Positions 43,677-53,656 of a stretch of DNA of 64,000 nt are shown one piece after another. This DNA is from Vreelandella lutescens (GTDB taxonomy: Bacteria; Pseudomonadota; Gammaproteobacteria; Pseudomonadales; Halomonadaceae). The position numbers were made by a program, and so were the translations under genes. The stretch lies in contig NZ_BMHM01000001.1 in the NCBI RefSeq assembly GCF_014640815.1, positions 558,001 to 622,000 on the forward strand, given 5' to 3'. Positions within the stretch are counted from its first letter, which is position 1. Each line of letters starts with the position of its first letter. Under the pieces are notes generated by a model that was not told the DNA's origin, did no database searches, and saw only the letters and a list, made by a program, of their open reading frames with translations.

Positions 43677-45152
43677 ATGCGACTAGCACACTGGGCAGTC
43701 AATGCCCCCCTTCGTCCGCTGCTGTTAGCAGTGCTCACGTCTTCTTTTATCTTGCCTGCCCAAGCGGCGGACCTGGTAACTATTACTCGTGATGCGCTGA
43801 ATAATAATGCGGCACTGGCATCGGCCCGGTCTGAATTTTCCAGCGTAGAAGCGGCGCGAGACGTAGCCCGCGGTGGGCTTTTGCCTCAGGTAAATGCTTC
43901 GGGCAGTGCGGTTCACAACCAGCAGTTTGAGAGCCAGGGCTCTGCTCGCTCTGTTGGCACCGGAACGGAGACAGGGGCCAGCGCGGGCGTGGGTGTCAAC
44001 GATGATAGCTACAATACTGTGTCGCTTACGCTAGAAGCCACTCAGGCGCTGTTCAACGCCGTGACGCGACAGGAAGTGAGCCAAACAGAGCGCCAGATCG
44101 ACCAGCAGGTTTATTTACTGGCCGCCACCGAACAGCAGCTGCTGATCGATGTTGCCAGTGCTTATTTTGATATCTTACGTGCTCACGAGGTATTAGAAGC
44201 GCGGCTGGCGCAAGAGCGCGCCATTGGCCGACAGCTTGAGCAAGCCCGTGAGCAGTTTGAAGTGGGTCTGATTGCTATTACCGAAGTGGAAGAAGCGCGG
44301 GCGAGCTTCGATCAGTCTCGCGCAGACCGCATTGCCGCAGAGAGTAACCTACAAGTCGCGTTTGAGGTGTTAGAGCAGCTCACTGGCCAGCGTTACGCCA
44401 GCATTGAAGCCCTTGGCGACAGTATGCCCATTGCGTTGCCAACCCCCACTGATCGTAACTACTGGGTAGAGCAAGCCCTTGAGCGTAACCCTCAGGTGCT
44501 TGCCCAGCAGGCAGGTATTGAAGTGTCCCGCGTGGGTGTGGAGCTTGCGCGTGCGGGCCGCTTGCCTACGGTTCAAGCGTTTGCCAACTATCAGTATGCC
44601 GATAGCGACAGCGATTTGGTCAGCGGCTACGACACCTCCGCCCAGGTAGGCGTCTCAGCGAACGTGCCGATTTACACTGGCGGCAGCACCAGTGCCAGCA
44701 TTCGCCAGGGCACCTTCCAACTGGAAAGCAGCCAGTACGACTTCGAGTCTCAGCGCCGTACCACCATCCAGCAGGTGCGCTCGCTTTACACCCAGGTGAG
44801 TAACAACGTTGAAACGGTCGAAGCTCGCCAACAGGCGATTGTTTCCAACCGAAGCGCCCTGGAAGCGACTCGCGCCGGTTACGAAGTGGGCACACGTAAC
44901 ATCGTGGACGTGCTGAACGCCGAGCAGAATCTCTACAACGCCATCGCGAACTACGCAGAAGCGCGTTACGACTACGTGGTCAATCTGCTGTCGCTGCGCC
45001 AGCAATCGGGTCTGCTCGACGTGGAAGCCATTGAAGAAGTGAACGCATGGCTCACCGGCGATGATGTCAACTTCACCCTGCCGGAAAGCGGCGAACCCGA
45101 CACCTATCAGCGCGCCATGGATATTGGCGCACCGCCGACGCCAGGCGCTTAA
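43677..45152 (+). CDS. TolC-family outer membrane efflux channel
   Basis: 491 residues from the ATG at 43677 (AGAGG upstream), where a signal peptide of about 31 residues begins (cut near AQAAD). TolC features: LTLEATQALFN, coiled-coil repeats, DVASAYFDILRAHEVLEARLAQ near 155, and the duplicated DVLNAEQNLYNAIANYAEARYDYV near 415. It forms the trimeric outer-membrane duct for the RND pump encoded next. An upstream ATG at 43599 lies inside the promoter/operator. Confidence 0.92.
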   Translation: MRLAHWAVNAPLRPLLLAVLTSSFILPAQAADLVTITRDALNNNAALASARSEFSSVEAARDVARGGLLPQVNASGSAVHNQQFESQGSARSVGTGTETGASAGVGVNDDSYNTVSLTLEATQALFNAVTRQEVSQTERQIDQQVYLLAATEQQLLIDVASAYFDILRAHEVLEARLAQERAIGRQLEQAREQFEVGLIAITEVEEARASFDQSRADRIAAESNLQVAFEVLEQLTGQRYASIEALGDSMPIALPTPTDRNYWVEQALERNPQVLAQQAGIEVSRVGVELARAGRLPTVQAFANYQYADSDSDLVSGYDTSAQVGVSANVPIYTGGSTSASIRQGTFQLESSQYDFESQRRTTIQQVRSLYTQVSNNVETVEARQQAIVSNRSALEATRAGYEVGTRNIVDVLNAEQNLYNAIANYAEARYDYVVNLLSLRQQSGLLDVEAIEEVNAWLTGDDVNFTLPESGEPDTYQRAMDIGAPPTPGA

Positions 45153-45217
45153 CCATCGCTGTGCGTGCCACTGTGGCTACCGGTTAATGTTTAGAAAAAT
45201 GAATGGGAAATCGACGC

Positions 45218-46486
45218 ATGAAAAGAGTGATTCACTCAGGTAGAGCGAGTTTAGTGACGCTGATAGCCGCGTTGGCGCTTACGGCATGTGGTCAGGAGCA
45301 GCCACAAGAAGAGCAGGGCCAGCAGCAGGAAGCGCCGCCCCACCCGGTGGAAGTCACTGAGATAGCGCGTCAAGACATACCGCTGGATAAATCGTACCCG
45401 TCGCTGCTGCGCAGCGACAGCGAAGTGACGCTGGTGGCGCGAGTGAGCGGTTTTCTGGAGGAGCGGCATTTCGAGCCGGGCCAAATGGTGGAGCAGGGCG
45501 ACCAGCTTTATACCATTGAGCCCGACTTGTATCAGGCCACCGTTAATCAGCGTGAAGCGGACCTGCAAAGTGCCCGCGCTGAGCTAGCCCGTGCCCAGCG
45601 TGATGCCCAGCGTTTTGAACAGCTGCTCAGCCAGAACTCTGTCAGCCGTCAACAGTACGACCAAGCACTGGCCGAGCAGCGCGTGGCGCAAGCTAACGTT
45701 GCCCAGGCAGAAGCAGCGCTCACCAGCGCTAATCTGGATTTAGGCTACTCCAATGTGACCGCCCCGGTCTCTGGCATGATCAGCCTAAGCCAGATTAACG
45801 TTGGTAACTTGGTTAACTCGGGCACTGAACTAGCCACGATAACGCCGCTGGACCCGCTGGAAGTTCGCTTTCAACTACCTCAGCGTGATGCGTTTGAGCT
45901 GCGTCGCCAACTCGGCAATAGCGGCAACGCGTCTGATATTACCGCCCGCCTGCGTGTCCCTGGCCTGGATGGAAGCGAAGGCAGTGAGCTTGAAGGCCGT
46001 CTGGACTTCCTGAGCTCACGCGTAGACACGGGTACCAGTACGGTTCAGGCATCGGCGACGTTTGCCAACCCGGATGGTGAGGTTTTGCCAGGACAGTTTG
46101 TGCGCGTTCGCATTGAAGGCTTGAAACGCTTTGACGTGCTAGCCGTGCCTGAAATTGCCGTCACTCAAGGTCTGATGGGGCCTTTAGTGTACGTGCTGGA
46201 TGACGAAAACAAGGCCCGTGAGCGCACTGTACAGCTGGGTGAGGTAGCGGGCCCGTGGCAAATTATCCGCAATGGCCTAGAGCCAGGTGACCGTGTGGTT
46301 GTGGGCGACCCCGCGGGTTTACAAGCGGGTGTTCTCATTGATCCCCAGTCGTTTGATGGTGATGCATCTAACGTGGTGGAAGAGGTTGAGCAGGAAGAAG
46401 CCCAAGAAGAAGCGCAGGCGGCCGAGGCGATGCAAGAAGCTGATGGCGCACAACCCGCTGCTGAAGGGGAAGAGGGCGCGCAATAA
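45218..46486 (+). CDS. RND efflux periplasmic adaptor (HlyD/AcrA family, lipoprotein)
   Basis: 422 residues from the ATG at 45218 (45203 also in frame). Lipobox LTAC near residue 24, then the barrel-sandwich domain (VARVSGFLEERHFEPGQMVEQGDQLYTIEP), helical hairpin (ARAQRDAQRFEQLLSQNSVSRQQYDQAL), and membrane-proximal domain. The C-terminal 45 residues are extremely Glu/Ala-rich, longer than in AcrA. It links TolC and AcrB-type parts. Its stop overlaps the RND gene start by one base (TAATG). Confidence 0.93.
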   Translation: MKRVIHSGRASLVTLIAALALTACGQEQPQEEQGQQQEAPPHPVEVTEIARQDIPLDKSYPSLLRSDSEVTLVARVSGFLEERHFEPGQMVEQGDQLYTIEPDLYQATVNQREADLQSARAELARAQRDAQRFEQLLSQNSVSRQQYDQALAEQRVAQANVAQAEAALTSANLDLGYSNVTAPVSGMISLSQINVGNLVNSGTELATITPLDPLEVRFQLPQRDAFELRRQLGNSGNASDITARLRVPGLDGSEGSELEGRLDFLSSRVDTGTSTVQASATFANPDGEVLPGQFVRVRIEGLKRFDVLAVPEIAVTQGLMGPLVYVLDDENKARERTVQLGEVAGPWQIIRNGLEPGDRVVVGDPAGLQAGVLIDPQSFDGDASNVVEEVEQEEAQEEAQAAEAMQEADGAQPAAEGEEGAQ

Positions 46487-49400
46487 TGAATTTCTCTAAC
46501 TTCTTTATCAGTCGTCCGATTTTTGCCACGGTACTGGCCATTATCGTGACGCTGGTGGGCGTGATGTCGATGCGGGTGCTGCCCATAGAGCAGTATCCCA
46601 GTGTCGTACCGCCTACGGTGGCGGTACAAGCCCAGTTCCCAGGGGCGGATGCTGAGACCGTAGCACAAACGGTGGCTGCACCGTTGGCAGAGGCCATTAA
46701 CGGCGTTGAGGACATGCTGTACATGACCTCTAATAGCGCCGACAACGGCACCATGAGCTTAAGCGTGGCGTTCAACATCGGTACAGATGGCGATATCAAC
46801 ACGATTAACGTCAATAACCGTGTGCAGGGAGCGCTTTCGCAGTTGCCCGAGGCCGTGCAGTCCCAGGGTGTTACCGTTGAACTTCGCTCAGACTCTATCT
46901 TGATGCTGGTGGCCTTGACCTCGCAAAGCGGGGATTACGACAAGGTCTACATGCAGAACTACGCCACGCTCAACATTCTAGATGAGCTGCGCCAAGTACC
47001 GGGGGTAGGTAACGCTGAAGTACTGGGTGGCGGTGAATTCGCCATGCGTATCTGGATGGACCCTGACAAACTGGCGCAGTACGACTTAACGCCCAGCGAA
47101 GTGGCGAATGCCATTCGTGCCCAGAATACCGAAATTCCAGCCGGTAACTTGGCCGCCACGCCGCAAAGCGAGCCGCGTGCTTATACCTATACCATCACCG
47201 CCGGTGGACGACTGTCGAGCACGGATGATTTCCGTGAAATCTTCCTACGTACCAATCCGGATGGCTCGTCGCTGCGCCTGGAAGACGTCGCACGTATCGA
47301 GCTGGGTGCTTCCTTTTACGGGGTCGATGCACGCCTGAATGGCGATGCTATGACGCCGATTATCATCAACCAGCAGCCAGGGGCAAACGCGCTAGAAACC
47401 GCTGATGCGGTGCGTGCCACGATGGAAGAGCTGGCGGAACGTTTCCCGCCAGGGCTCGAGTACGTGACTCCTTACGATACGACGCTGTTCATTGATGCTT
47501 CGGTAGAAACGGTGATCAAGACGTTTATCGAAGCGTTCCTGATCGTTATCGTGATTCTGTTTATCTTTCTGCAGAACTGGCGCTTTACCGTCATCGCGAT
47601 GTCGGTGGTGCCGGTATCGGTAATTGGTACCTTCGCGGGCTTCTATCTGTTCGATTTCTCGATCAACTTGCTGACGCTGTTCGCTCTGGTGCTCTCGATA
47701 GGTATCGTGGTGGATGACGCGATCCTGGTGGTCGAGAACGTTGAGCGGGTACTCAGCGAAGAGGATGATATTAGCGTTCGGGATGCGACGATTCGGGCCA
47801 TGAAGGAGGTTGGTGGACCGGTTATTGCGACCTCGCTGATCATGGCAGCGGTCTTTGTGCCGGTGGCCTTCCTGGGTGGTTTTACTGGTCAAATCTATCA
47901 GCAGTTCGCGATTACCGTGGCTATTTCGGTAGCGTTATCCGCGCTGATGGCATTGACCTTTACCCCGGCCCTATCGGCTATCTTCATCAAGCACAACCTG
48001 CATAAAACCAAGCAATCGGCGTTTAAGCGCGCGATCACCACGCCGCTGCGTCTGTTTGACCGCTTCTTTGCGGGCTTTACCGCCGTGTATATGTGGTTTG
48101 TGAAGAAGCTGGTGCACTTCTGGGTGCTGGCCTTGGCGCTTACCGTTGCCGTCGGCGCGGGTTCCTATTGGCTGTATGCGAATACGCCCTCGACGCTGGT
48201 GCCGGAAACCGACCAAGGGATCGTGCTAGCCAGTATCTCCTTGCCGGATGCCGCATCGCTGAGCCGTACGCAGGCGTACATGGCGGAACTGAGCGAGCAG
48301 ATCGAAGCGATCCCAGGGGTAGAGTACTCCTCTGCGGTGGCGGGCTACGACATTCTGTCCAGCGCGGTGAACACCGCACGCGGCATTATGTTTATCAACA
48401 TGAAGCCGTGGGCCGAGCGTGAACTCACCGCCAATGAGCTGGTAGGTCGCATTATGCAACTGGGTGCGAGCATTGATGGTGGTTCGGCGATGGCCTTTAA
48501 CGTGCCGCCGATCATGGGGCTGTCCACTACCGGTGGTTTCACCGGCTACCTGCAGTCGTTTGACGGTGCCTCCACACGGGAGCTGTATGAAGCCTCGCTG
48601 CAGATCATGCAGGCCGCGAACCAGCACCCTGTGCTAAACCAAGTGTTCAGTACGTTTAACGTGAACGTGCCCTCATACCGGGCTGACATCGATCAGCAAA
48701 AAGCGCTCAGCTACGGCGTCGCGCTGGAGAACATCAACTCCGCGCTGGCGAATACGTTTGGTAACGGGTTTGTGAACTACTTCAGTTATCAAAACCGCAA
48801 CTTCCAGGTGTACTTACAGAACGAAGACGAGTTCCGTAAAACGCCTGAAGACGTGAACAGCGTTTACGTACGCGGTGGTAACGGCGAGCGCATTCCTCTC
48901 TCAGAATTTGTGACGCTGGAACGCCAAACGGGGCCTTCAGTGGTGTCACGGTTTGGGGTGTATGCGGGTGCTCAGTTCCAGGGTAACCCGGCAGCGGGCT
49001 ATAGCTCCGCCCAAGCCATCGCAGCCATGGAAGAAGTGGTTCAAGAGACGCTGGGCGATAACTGGGGCATGGGCTGGACCGGTACGGCGTATCAGGAATC
49101 CAACCTGGGTAATACCGCAACGCTTGCGATTGTGTTCGGTATCTTGATGGTGTTCCTGATTTTGGCGGCACAGTACGAGAGTTGGTCGTTGCCGTTGGCG
49201 GTACTTACCGCAACGCCCTTTGCTTTCCTAGGCGGTATTGGTGGCATTGTGCTGCGTGGCCTGGATACCAGTGTCTACGTTCAGATCGGCATGCTCGTGG
49301 TCGTCGGTTTGGCGGCGAAGAACGCGATCTTGATTGTCGAGTTTGCTGAGCTGCAGCGTAAGGAGCTTGGCAAAACGATTCGCGAGGCGGCGATTACTTC

Positions 49401-49674
49401 AGCTGAGCTGCGTTTCCGCCCCATTGTGATGACCTCGCTGGCGTTTATTTTCGGTACCTTGCCGTTGGCATTGGCAACCGGTGCCAGTGATGTCAGCAGC
49501 CACCATATCGGTACGACGGTGGCGATGGGGATGGCGTCGGTGGCGATTCTGGGCAGTCTGTTTATTCCCAGTTTCTATGCCATGATCGCGACGGTATCGG
49601 ATTGGCTTTACCGCAAGCGGCATCCCAACAAGGTTAGCCAAGAGCAAGCCGCGCTGGGCCACGAGCACTCTTAA
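46486..49674 (+). CDS. RND multidrug efflux transporter (AcrB/MexB family)
   Basis: 1062 residues, full length for HAE-1 RND pumps: 12 membrane helices and two large periplasmic loops. N-terminal FFISRPIFATVLAI, proton-relay aspartates in VVDDAILVVENVERVL (TM4), and NAILIVEFAELQRKELGKT in TM10. It exports drugs, detergents or solvents using the proton gradient together with the adaptor and channel. Substrates are not predictable. A strong terminator follows directly. Confidence 0.95.
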   Translation: MNFSNFFISRPIFATVLAIIVTLVGVMSMRVLPIEQYPSVVPPTVAVQAQFPGADAETVAQTVAAPLAEAINGVEDMLYMTSNSADNGTMSLSVAFNIGTDGDINTINVNNRVQGALSQLPEAVQSQGVTVELRSDSILMLVALTSQSGDYDKVYMQNYATLNILDELRQVPGVGNAEVLGGGEFAMRIWMDPDKLAQYDLTPSEVANAIRAQNTEIPAGNLAATPQSEPRAYTYTITAGGRLSSTDDFREIFLRTNPDGSSLRLEDVARIELGASFYGVDARLNGDAMTPIIINQQPGANALETADAVRATMEELAERFPPGLEYVTPYDTTLFIDASVETVIKTFIEAFLIVIVILFIFLQNWRFTVIAMSVVPVSVIGTFAGFYLFDFSINLLTLFALVLSIGIVVDDAILVVENVERVLSEEDDISVRDATIRAMKEVGGPVIATSLIMAAVFVPVAFLGGFTGQIYQQFAITVAISVALSALMALTFTPALSAIFIKHNLHKTKQSAFKRAITTPLRLFDRFFAGFTAVYMWFVKKLVHFWVLALALTVAVGAGSYWLYANTPSTLVPETDQGIVLASISLPDAASLSRTQAYMAELSEQIEAIPGVEYSSAVAGYDILSSAVNTARGIMFINMKPWAERELTANELVGRIMQLGASIDGGSAMAFNVPPIMGLSTTGGFTGYLQSFDGASTRELYEASLQIMQAANQHPVLNQVFSTFNVNVPSYRADIDQQKALSYGVALENINSALANTFGNGFVNYFSYQNRNFQVYLQNEDEFRKTPEDVNSVYVRGGNGERIPLSEFVTLERQTGPSVVSRFGVYAGAQFQGNPAAGYSSAQAIAAMEEVVQETLGDNWGMGWTGTAYQESNLGNTATLAIVFGILMVFLILAAQYESWSLPLAVLTATPFAFLGGIGGIVLRGLDTSVYVQIGMLVVVGLAAKNAILIVEFAELQRKELGKTIREAAITSAELRFRPIVMTSLAFIFGTLPLALATGASDVSSHHIGTTVAMGMASVAILGSLFIPSFYAMIATVSDWLYRKRHPNKVSQEQAALGHEHS

Positions 49675-49694
49675 CCGTCTTCGTTAGGCCTACC

Positions 49695-49729
49695 ACGGGC
49701 ACCCTGATAACAGGGTGCCCGTTTTTTTT
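49695..49729 (+). terminator. Rho-independent terminator of the efflux operon
   Basis: ACGGGCACCCTG / CAGGGTGCCCGT with loop ATAA, followed by seven T. 20 bases after the RND stop. Confidence 0.92.
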
Positions 49730-49893
49730 GCCAGCTAACTGACAAGGATCAATCGGAGCGCTTTATAAGCCAATAAGATGAGCTACGCTAATGAAGTGAC
49801 CATCGTTTTCAGCTTGTGCTAATAAACGCTAATAAATAAAGCTTCGGTCAGGCGAAAACAACACTGGGCAACATGCTCAGAGGAGAACACGCC

Positions 49894-50568
49894 ATGCAAA
49901 CGTTTATTTCTGCTGCTCTGCAGTTTCCTACCATCGTTTTTACCTTTCTGTTGGCGCTCATCGCGCTTTACTGGCTGCTGGTACTGGTCCGGCTAGCTCC
50001 GTTAGAGCTATTTGAACGCGATAGTTTGCGCGATGACCATATGGCCAGCACGTTGGTATCTCTTGGGTTTGCGGGCGTTCCTGCCACGCTGGCGCTTAGC
50101 TTTTTGGTGCTGTTTGCCGGGGCGCTGTCGCTGGCGACTGAGCTGCTTGCGCTGCGCTGGCTGTCGCTGGGGATGCTGAGAGTGCCGGTGGGCGTACTGG
50201 TGGTGTGGGCGTCGCTGGCAGTGGCTTCACCGATAGCCGCGGCTGTGTGCCATGCTATTCAGCGTGCGCTTCACCGCTACCAACCCTTCAAGCGCCGCTG
50301 CTTGCTGGGGGCGACAGTCGTCGTCGCGGAGCGTCAAAACGATGAGTCTGCGAGCGCCACACTGCTCAATGAACCCAACAGTACGGTCAGGCTGCACTGC
50401 AAGGCTGGCGATTGCCCACAGCCAGGCGAGCGCCGTGTGCTGGTGAAGTATTTGGCCGAGGAGGGTGCATATCGCAGCGTTTTAGAACAGCATTACCTGG
50501 ATACGCGTGTGCGTATCAATAAGCTTCGCCTGCAGCATAAGCACCACCCCAACGGTTACTCCACCTGA
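49894..50568 (+). CDS. Membrane protein with C-terminal soluble domain (YqiJ/NfeD-like)
   Basis: 224 residues from the ATG at 49894 (AGGAGAA upstream). Three hydrophobic segments (about 12-38, 53-80, 88-116) followed by a soluble tail (about 140-220). The layout resembles YqiJ/NfeD-type proteins with an OB-fold tail that partner flotillin-like proteins, but no flotillin gene is adjacent and I do not recognise specific motifs. Function unknown. It lies 12 bases from the convergent hydrolase gene. Confidence 0.72.
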   Translation: MQTFISAALQFPTIVFTFLLALIALYWLLVLVRLAPLELFERDSLRDDHMASTLVSLGFAGVPATLALSFLVLFAGALSLATELLALRWLSLGMLRVPVGVLVVWASLAVASPIAAAVCHAIQRALHRYQPFKRRCLLGATVVVAERQNDESASATLLNEPNSTVRLHCKAGDCPQPGERRVLVKYLAEEGAYRSVLEQHYLDTRVRINKLRLQHKHHPNGYST

Positions 50569-50580
50569 TACGTGCTTGCG

Positions 50581-51507
50581 TCAATGAAACCAGTGCCGCC
50601 ACTGTTTCGTCAGCCAGTTCAGTAGAGAGGGCGAGGCGGTGGCGATAGGTTCATGCTCGCGATGATGGCTCAGCGGAGTATTGAGGAAATGGCGGATGGG
50701 CGTGACCTGTTCAGGGCAATTGAGCATCGGTGCATGCCCGCATCCCGCTGCGGTCAACGTTGTTAGCGATGGCTGTACGTCGGCCATTTTGGGTAGCGTC
50801 TCGGCGTCGAGCAGTGTCGAGGTCTCGCCCCGAATTACCATAAGCGGGCAGCGAATCTTCGCCCAGTCGGCCCAGGTATCCCGGGGTGTATCGTGAATAA
50901 ACTGCTCGCCGATTCGTGGGTCGAAATGGTAGGTCCAACTGCCATCGGGCAAGCGGCGGGCGCTATTAAGGGCCAACGCGCGCCACTCCTGTTCGCTGGT
51001 AATGCCGAAGCTGGCGTAGTGTTTGGTCAACTCTGCTTTTAGATCAGCAAAGCTATTAAAGCGGTGGGTCACGCCAAAGTAACTTGAGAGCGCAATCAAG
51101 CCCTCTTTGTTTAACTCTGGCCCTACATCGTTAAGAATCAGACGGGATATGCGCGAGCGATGCTGCTCATCTGAGGCGATCAGCATGCCCAGCAAACCGC
51201 CCATAGACGTGCCGAGCCAGTCCACCTGTTCGAGCTGGTAATGATCCAGCAGCGCAATGGCGATGGTGATGTAGTGGCTGTAGAGATAGTCGTGGGCGGG
51301 GAACAGCGACCAGCTGGACAACCCACGTCCCGGTGTGTCTGGGGCGATAATCCGCCATTCGCTGCCCAGTTCCTGGGCCAGTGCGGCAAAATCACCGCCG
51401 TGGCGGGCAAGCCCGTGCCAGGCAATCAGCGTTCGTGGCGCAGTGGGGTTCCAGATGCGTACGGCGATATCCAGTTCGCGTACGCGGATAAACTCTAATG
51501 CATCCAT
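50581..51507 (-). CDS. Alpha/beta hydrolase
   Basis: 308 residues. Oxyanion/HG-type opening IAWHGLARHGGDF, nucleophile serine in GTSMGG near residue 101, catalytic acid probably in the DAETLP region and histidine in GCGHAPMLNCPE near 257. The last 40 residues are basic and Trp-rich. Likely an esterase or lactonase-type enzyme; substrate unknown. It is downstream of the TetR-type repressor gene on the same strand. Confidence 0.88.
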   Translation of the reverse strand: MDALEFIRVRELDIAVRIWNPTAPRTLIAWHGLARHGGDFAALAQELGSEWRIIAPDTPGRGLSSWSLFPAHDYLYSHYITIAIALLDHYQLEQVDWLGTSMGGLLGMLIASDEQHRSRISRLILNDVGPELNKEGLIALSSYFGVTHRFNSFADLKAELTKHYASFGITSEQEWRALALNSARRLPDGSWTYHFDPRIGEQFIHDTPRDTWADWAKIRCPLMVIRGETSTLLDAETLPKMADVQPSLTTLTAAGCGHAPMLNCPEQVTPIRHFLNTPLSHHREHEPIATASPSLLNWLTKQWRHWFH

Positions 51508-51580
51508 ACACGGCTCCTTTCAAAAGGTAAGCTCAGTATAGGCGCAATGCTGCAGTGCAGTAGAGAAGTGTTGTTGACGA

Positions 51581-52192
51581 CTAGCGCTGAAGCATAGTGA
51601 TTAAGGCATTAATCAATTCGCCACCGCGGTCTCGAAGACGGAAGGCGTCGGGGTTGCGTAGCCAGTCGTGGAATAAGCCTCCCAGCGTGGACTGCATCAG
51701 CCGCGTAGCCACTTCGGGCGTTATATCTTCGCGTAGCAGCTGTTGCTGTTGAGCAAGCTGAAAAACCGCCAGCATCTCATCGAAACACTCCTCAGCAATC
51801 TCGTCCTGCATTTCGATAGGGTTAATATCGCTAAAGAACTCACAGCGGTGCAGCAAGATAGATAAGATGCGTTGATGGGAGGGCTGTTCCAAGCGGTTTA
51901 ACCCCGCTAAGCAGGCAAGCCGAATAGCCTCCAGCGGCGACACCGTTGGGTCGGTGTTATTGACCTCTTCCATTAGCGACTGGAAGGGCATGCGAACCCG
52001 TTGCACCAGCGCCATGAACAGGTCGCCTTTATTCTTGAAGTGCCAATAGACAGCGCCTCGAGTAAGGCCGGCATGGCGGGCAATTTGCTCCAGCGACGTG
52101 CGCGCAACGCCTTTAGCGAAAAACACCTCTTCAGCAGCATCCAACAGCGCTTCGCGAGTTGCAGCAGCCTCCGCTTTGGTTTTTCTTGCCAT
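51581..52192 (-). CDS. TetR-family repressor (AcrR/TtgR-like)
   Basis: 203 residues. N-terminal TetR HTH at about 10-55 (AATREALLDAAEEVFFAKGVA, IARHAGLTRGAVYWHFKNKGDLF) and a C-terminal ligand domain like TtgR/AcrR (HRCEFFSDINPIEMQDE, TRLMQSTLGGLFHDWL). Such proteins repress drug-efflux operons until a drug binds. The operator-like site upstream (52254-52272) and a related one before the tolC-adaptor-RND operon make it the likely repressor of that pump, although two genes lie between them. Confidence 0.88.
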   Translation of the reverse strand: MARKTKAEAAATREALLDAAEEVFFAKGVARTSLEQIARHAGLTRGAVYWHFKNKGDLFMALVQRVRMPFQSLMEEVNNTDPTVSPLEAIRLACLAGLNRLEQPSHQRILSILLHRCEFFSDINPIEMQDEIAEECFDEMLAVFQLAQQQQLLREDITPEVATRLMQSTLGGLFHDWLRNPDAFRLRDRGGELINALITMLQR

Positions 52193-52253
52193 GAAACCAT
52201 TACCTCAATATCGACACGTGATGACGCTATTTTATCTGAAGTGATGCCTCTTT

Positions 52254-52272
52254 TACATTCAAAACTGTATGG
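52254..52272 (-). promoter_or_regulatory. AcrR-type operator upstream of the TetR gene
   Basis: On the minus strand CCATACAGTTTTGAATGTA agrees with the AcrR operator core ACATACATTTGTGAATGTA at 16 of 19 positions, as I recall that site. It lies 62 bases before the repressor start, consistent with autoregulation. Confidence 0.6.
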
Positions 52273-52437
52273 ATAGTCGCTTAAGTTGATAATACAGGTT
52301 ATCAAGCTCGTTATTTGGTGCTAAAAAGCGTATAAGATTTATTTGAAAACACTGTTTTAAAATGCTGTTTTAACATCCTGTGGCCACACTGCTCTGGCTA
52401 GTCAGGGTCTGTCTCATCGTACGTTTAAGGAATGGCA

Positions 52438-53469
52438 ATGGCGCGAGCACCTTTCACTCTAGCTGGGCATACCGTGATGCCTGGGCAACGTTTACAAATT
52501 GATGTGCCGGTGGCGCGCCTATATACCCATACGCCGCTGCATATTCCGGTCGAAGTGGTGCATGGCCGTAAAGAGGGCCCGGTGATGCTGGTGTGCGGCG
52601 GTATCCACGGTGATGAAATCAACGGCGTGGAAATTGTGCGTCGTTTGCTGCGTTCCAAAGCGATTAACAGCCTGCGCGGCACGCTGATTGCCGTGCCGGT
52701 GGTCAATGTGTTCGGCTTTTTACAGCAGACTCGCTATCTTCCAGACCGGCGCGATTTGAACCGCTGCTTCCCAGGGAGTGAGAAAGGCTCGCTGGGTGGC
52801 CGTATCGCGGCTCTATTTCGTGAAGAGATCGTCGACCACGCCACGCATATTATTGACCTTCATACCGGTGCCATTCACCGTACCAATTTGCCGCAAATCC
52901 GCGCCCAGCTGAGTGCGGGTAGCGAAACCGAGCGCATGGCAGATGCCTTTGGCGCGCCGGTGATTTTGAACGCTGAACTACGCGAAGGCAGCCTGCGCCA
53001 CTACGCCCAGAATCGTGGTATCCCGGTACTCACTTATGAAGCAGGGGAAGCCCTGCGTTTCGACGAGTGGGCGATTGCCCCCGGCGTAAGAGGCGTACTA
53101 CGCGTTATGCGTCGTTTGGGCATGCTAGCAGGCGAGCAGCGCCGCCGATCAGTGGCACCCGCAGAGCTTGCCAATGGTTCTAGCTGGGCGCGTGCGCCGA
53201 TTGACGGCATTTTACGCCCCAAGGTACGTTTAGGCGCACGGGTAGCCAAAGGCGAAGTGTTGGGCAAGGTAGCGGATCCGTTTGGCAACGATGAAGACGA
53301 AGTGCGCTCCATGGCTGACGGAATCGTGATCGGCATGAGCCGCTTACCGCTCGCCAACGAAGGGGAAGCGCTCTACCACATTGCCCGTTTCGACGAGATC
53401 GAAGAGGCCGAGACGGCCATCGAAAGCTTCCAGTCCAGCTTAACGCCTCCGCCAGACGCGATGTATTGA
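52438..53469 (+). CDS. Succinylglutamate desuccinylase/aspartoacylase family protein
   Basis: 343 residues from the ATG at 52438, chosen because AAGGA lies 7 bases before it (the ATG at 52432 is too close). M14-type zinc site: H57 and E60 in GGIHGDEING, and H142 in DLHTG. NxxR-like DRRDLNRCFPG binds substrate carboxylate. This family deacylates N-acyl amino acids or similar compounds; the exact substrate is unknown. It is divergent from the TetR gene and stands alone. A barrel-sandwich-like tail (about 240-320) is typical of the AgaSK-type/MJ0458 subgroup. Confidence 0.88.
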   Translation: MARAPFTLAGHTVMPGQRLQIDVPVARLYTHTPLHIPVEVVHGRKEGPVMLVCGGIHGDEINGVEIVRRLLRSKAINSLRGTLIAVPVVNVFGFLQQTRYLPDRRDLNRCFPGSEKGSLGGRIAALFREEIVDHATHIIDLHTGAIHRTNLPQIRAQLSAGSETERMADAFGAPVILNAELREGSLRHYAQNRGIPVLTYEAGEALRFDEWAIAPGVRGVLRVMRRLGMLAGEQRRRSVAPAELANGSSWARAPIDGILRPKVRLGARVAKGEVLGKVADPFGNDEDEVRSMADGIVIGMSRLPLANEGEALYHIARFDEIEEAETAIESFQSSLTPPPDAMY

Positions 53470-53656
53470 TGCTTTTTGATAGATAAATGCTATTGGGCTA
53501 ATAGCCCGGCATCCAGCGCCATGGATGGCGCGACAACGGCTTGTTGACTATACCTGTGTGGGTGCCGCCTTAGCCTACGTTAAACACGGCTTAAGAAGAC
53601 GGTGCTTTCCAGTGGTACAGACCGTGCCATGTCGAGCGTGACAAGGAGGAAGAGCA

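Noticed and set aside
53489..53531. Hairpins GGGCT-AAT-AGCCC and GCGCCAT-GG-ATGGCGC after the deacylase gene
   Set aside because: Neither is followed by a T-run; they may be weak 3' structures, but a terminator call is not supported.
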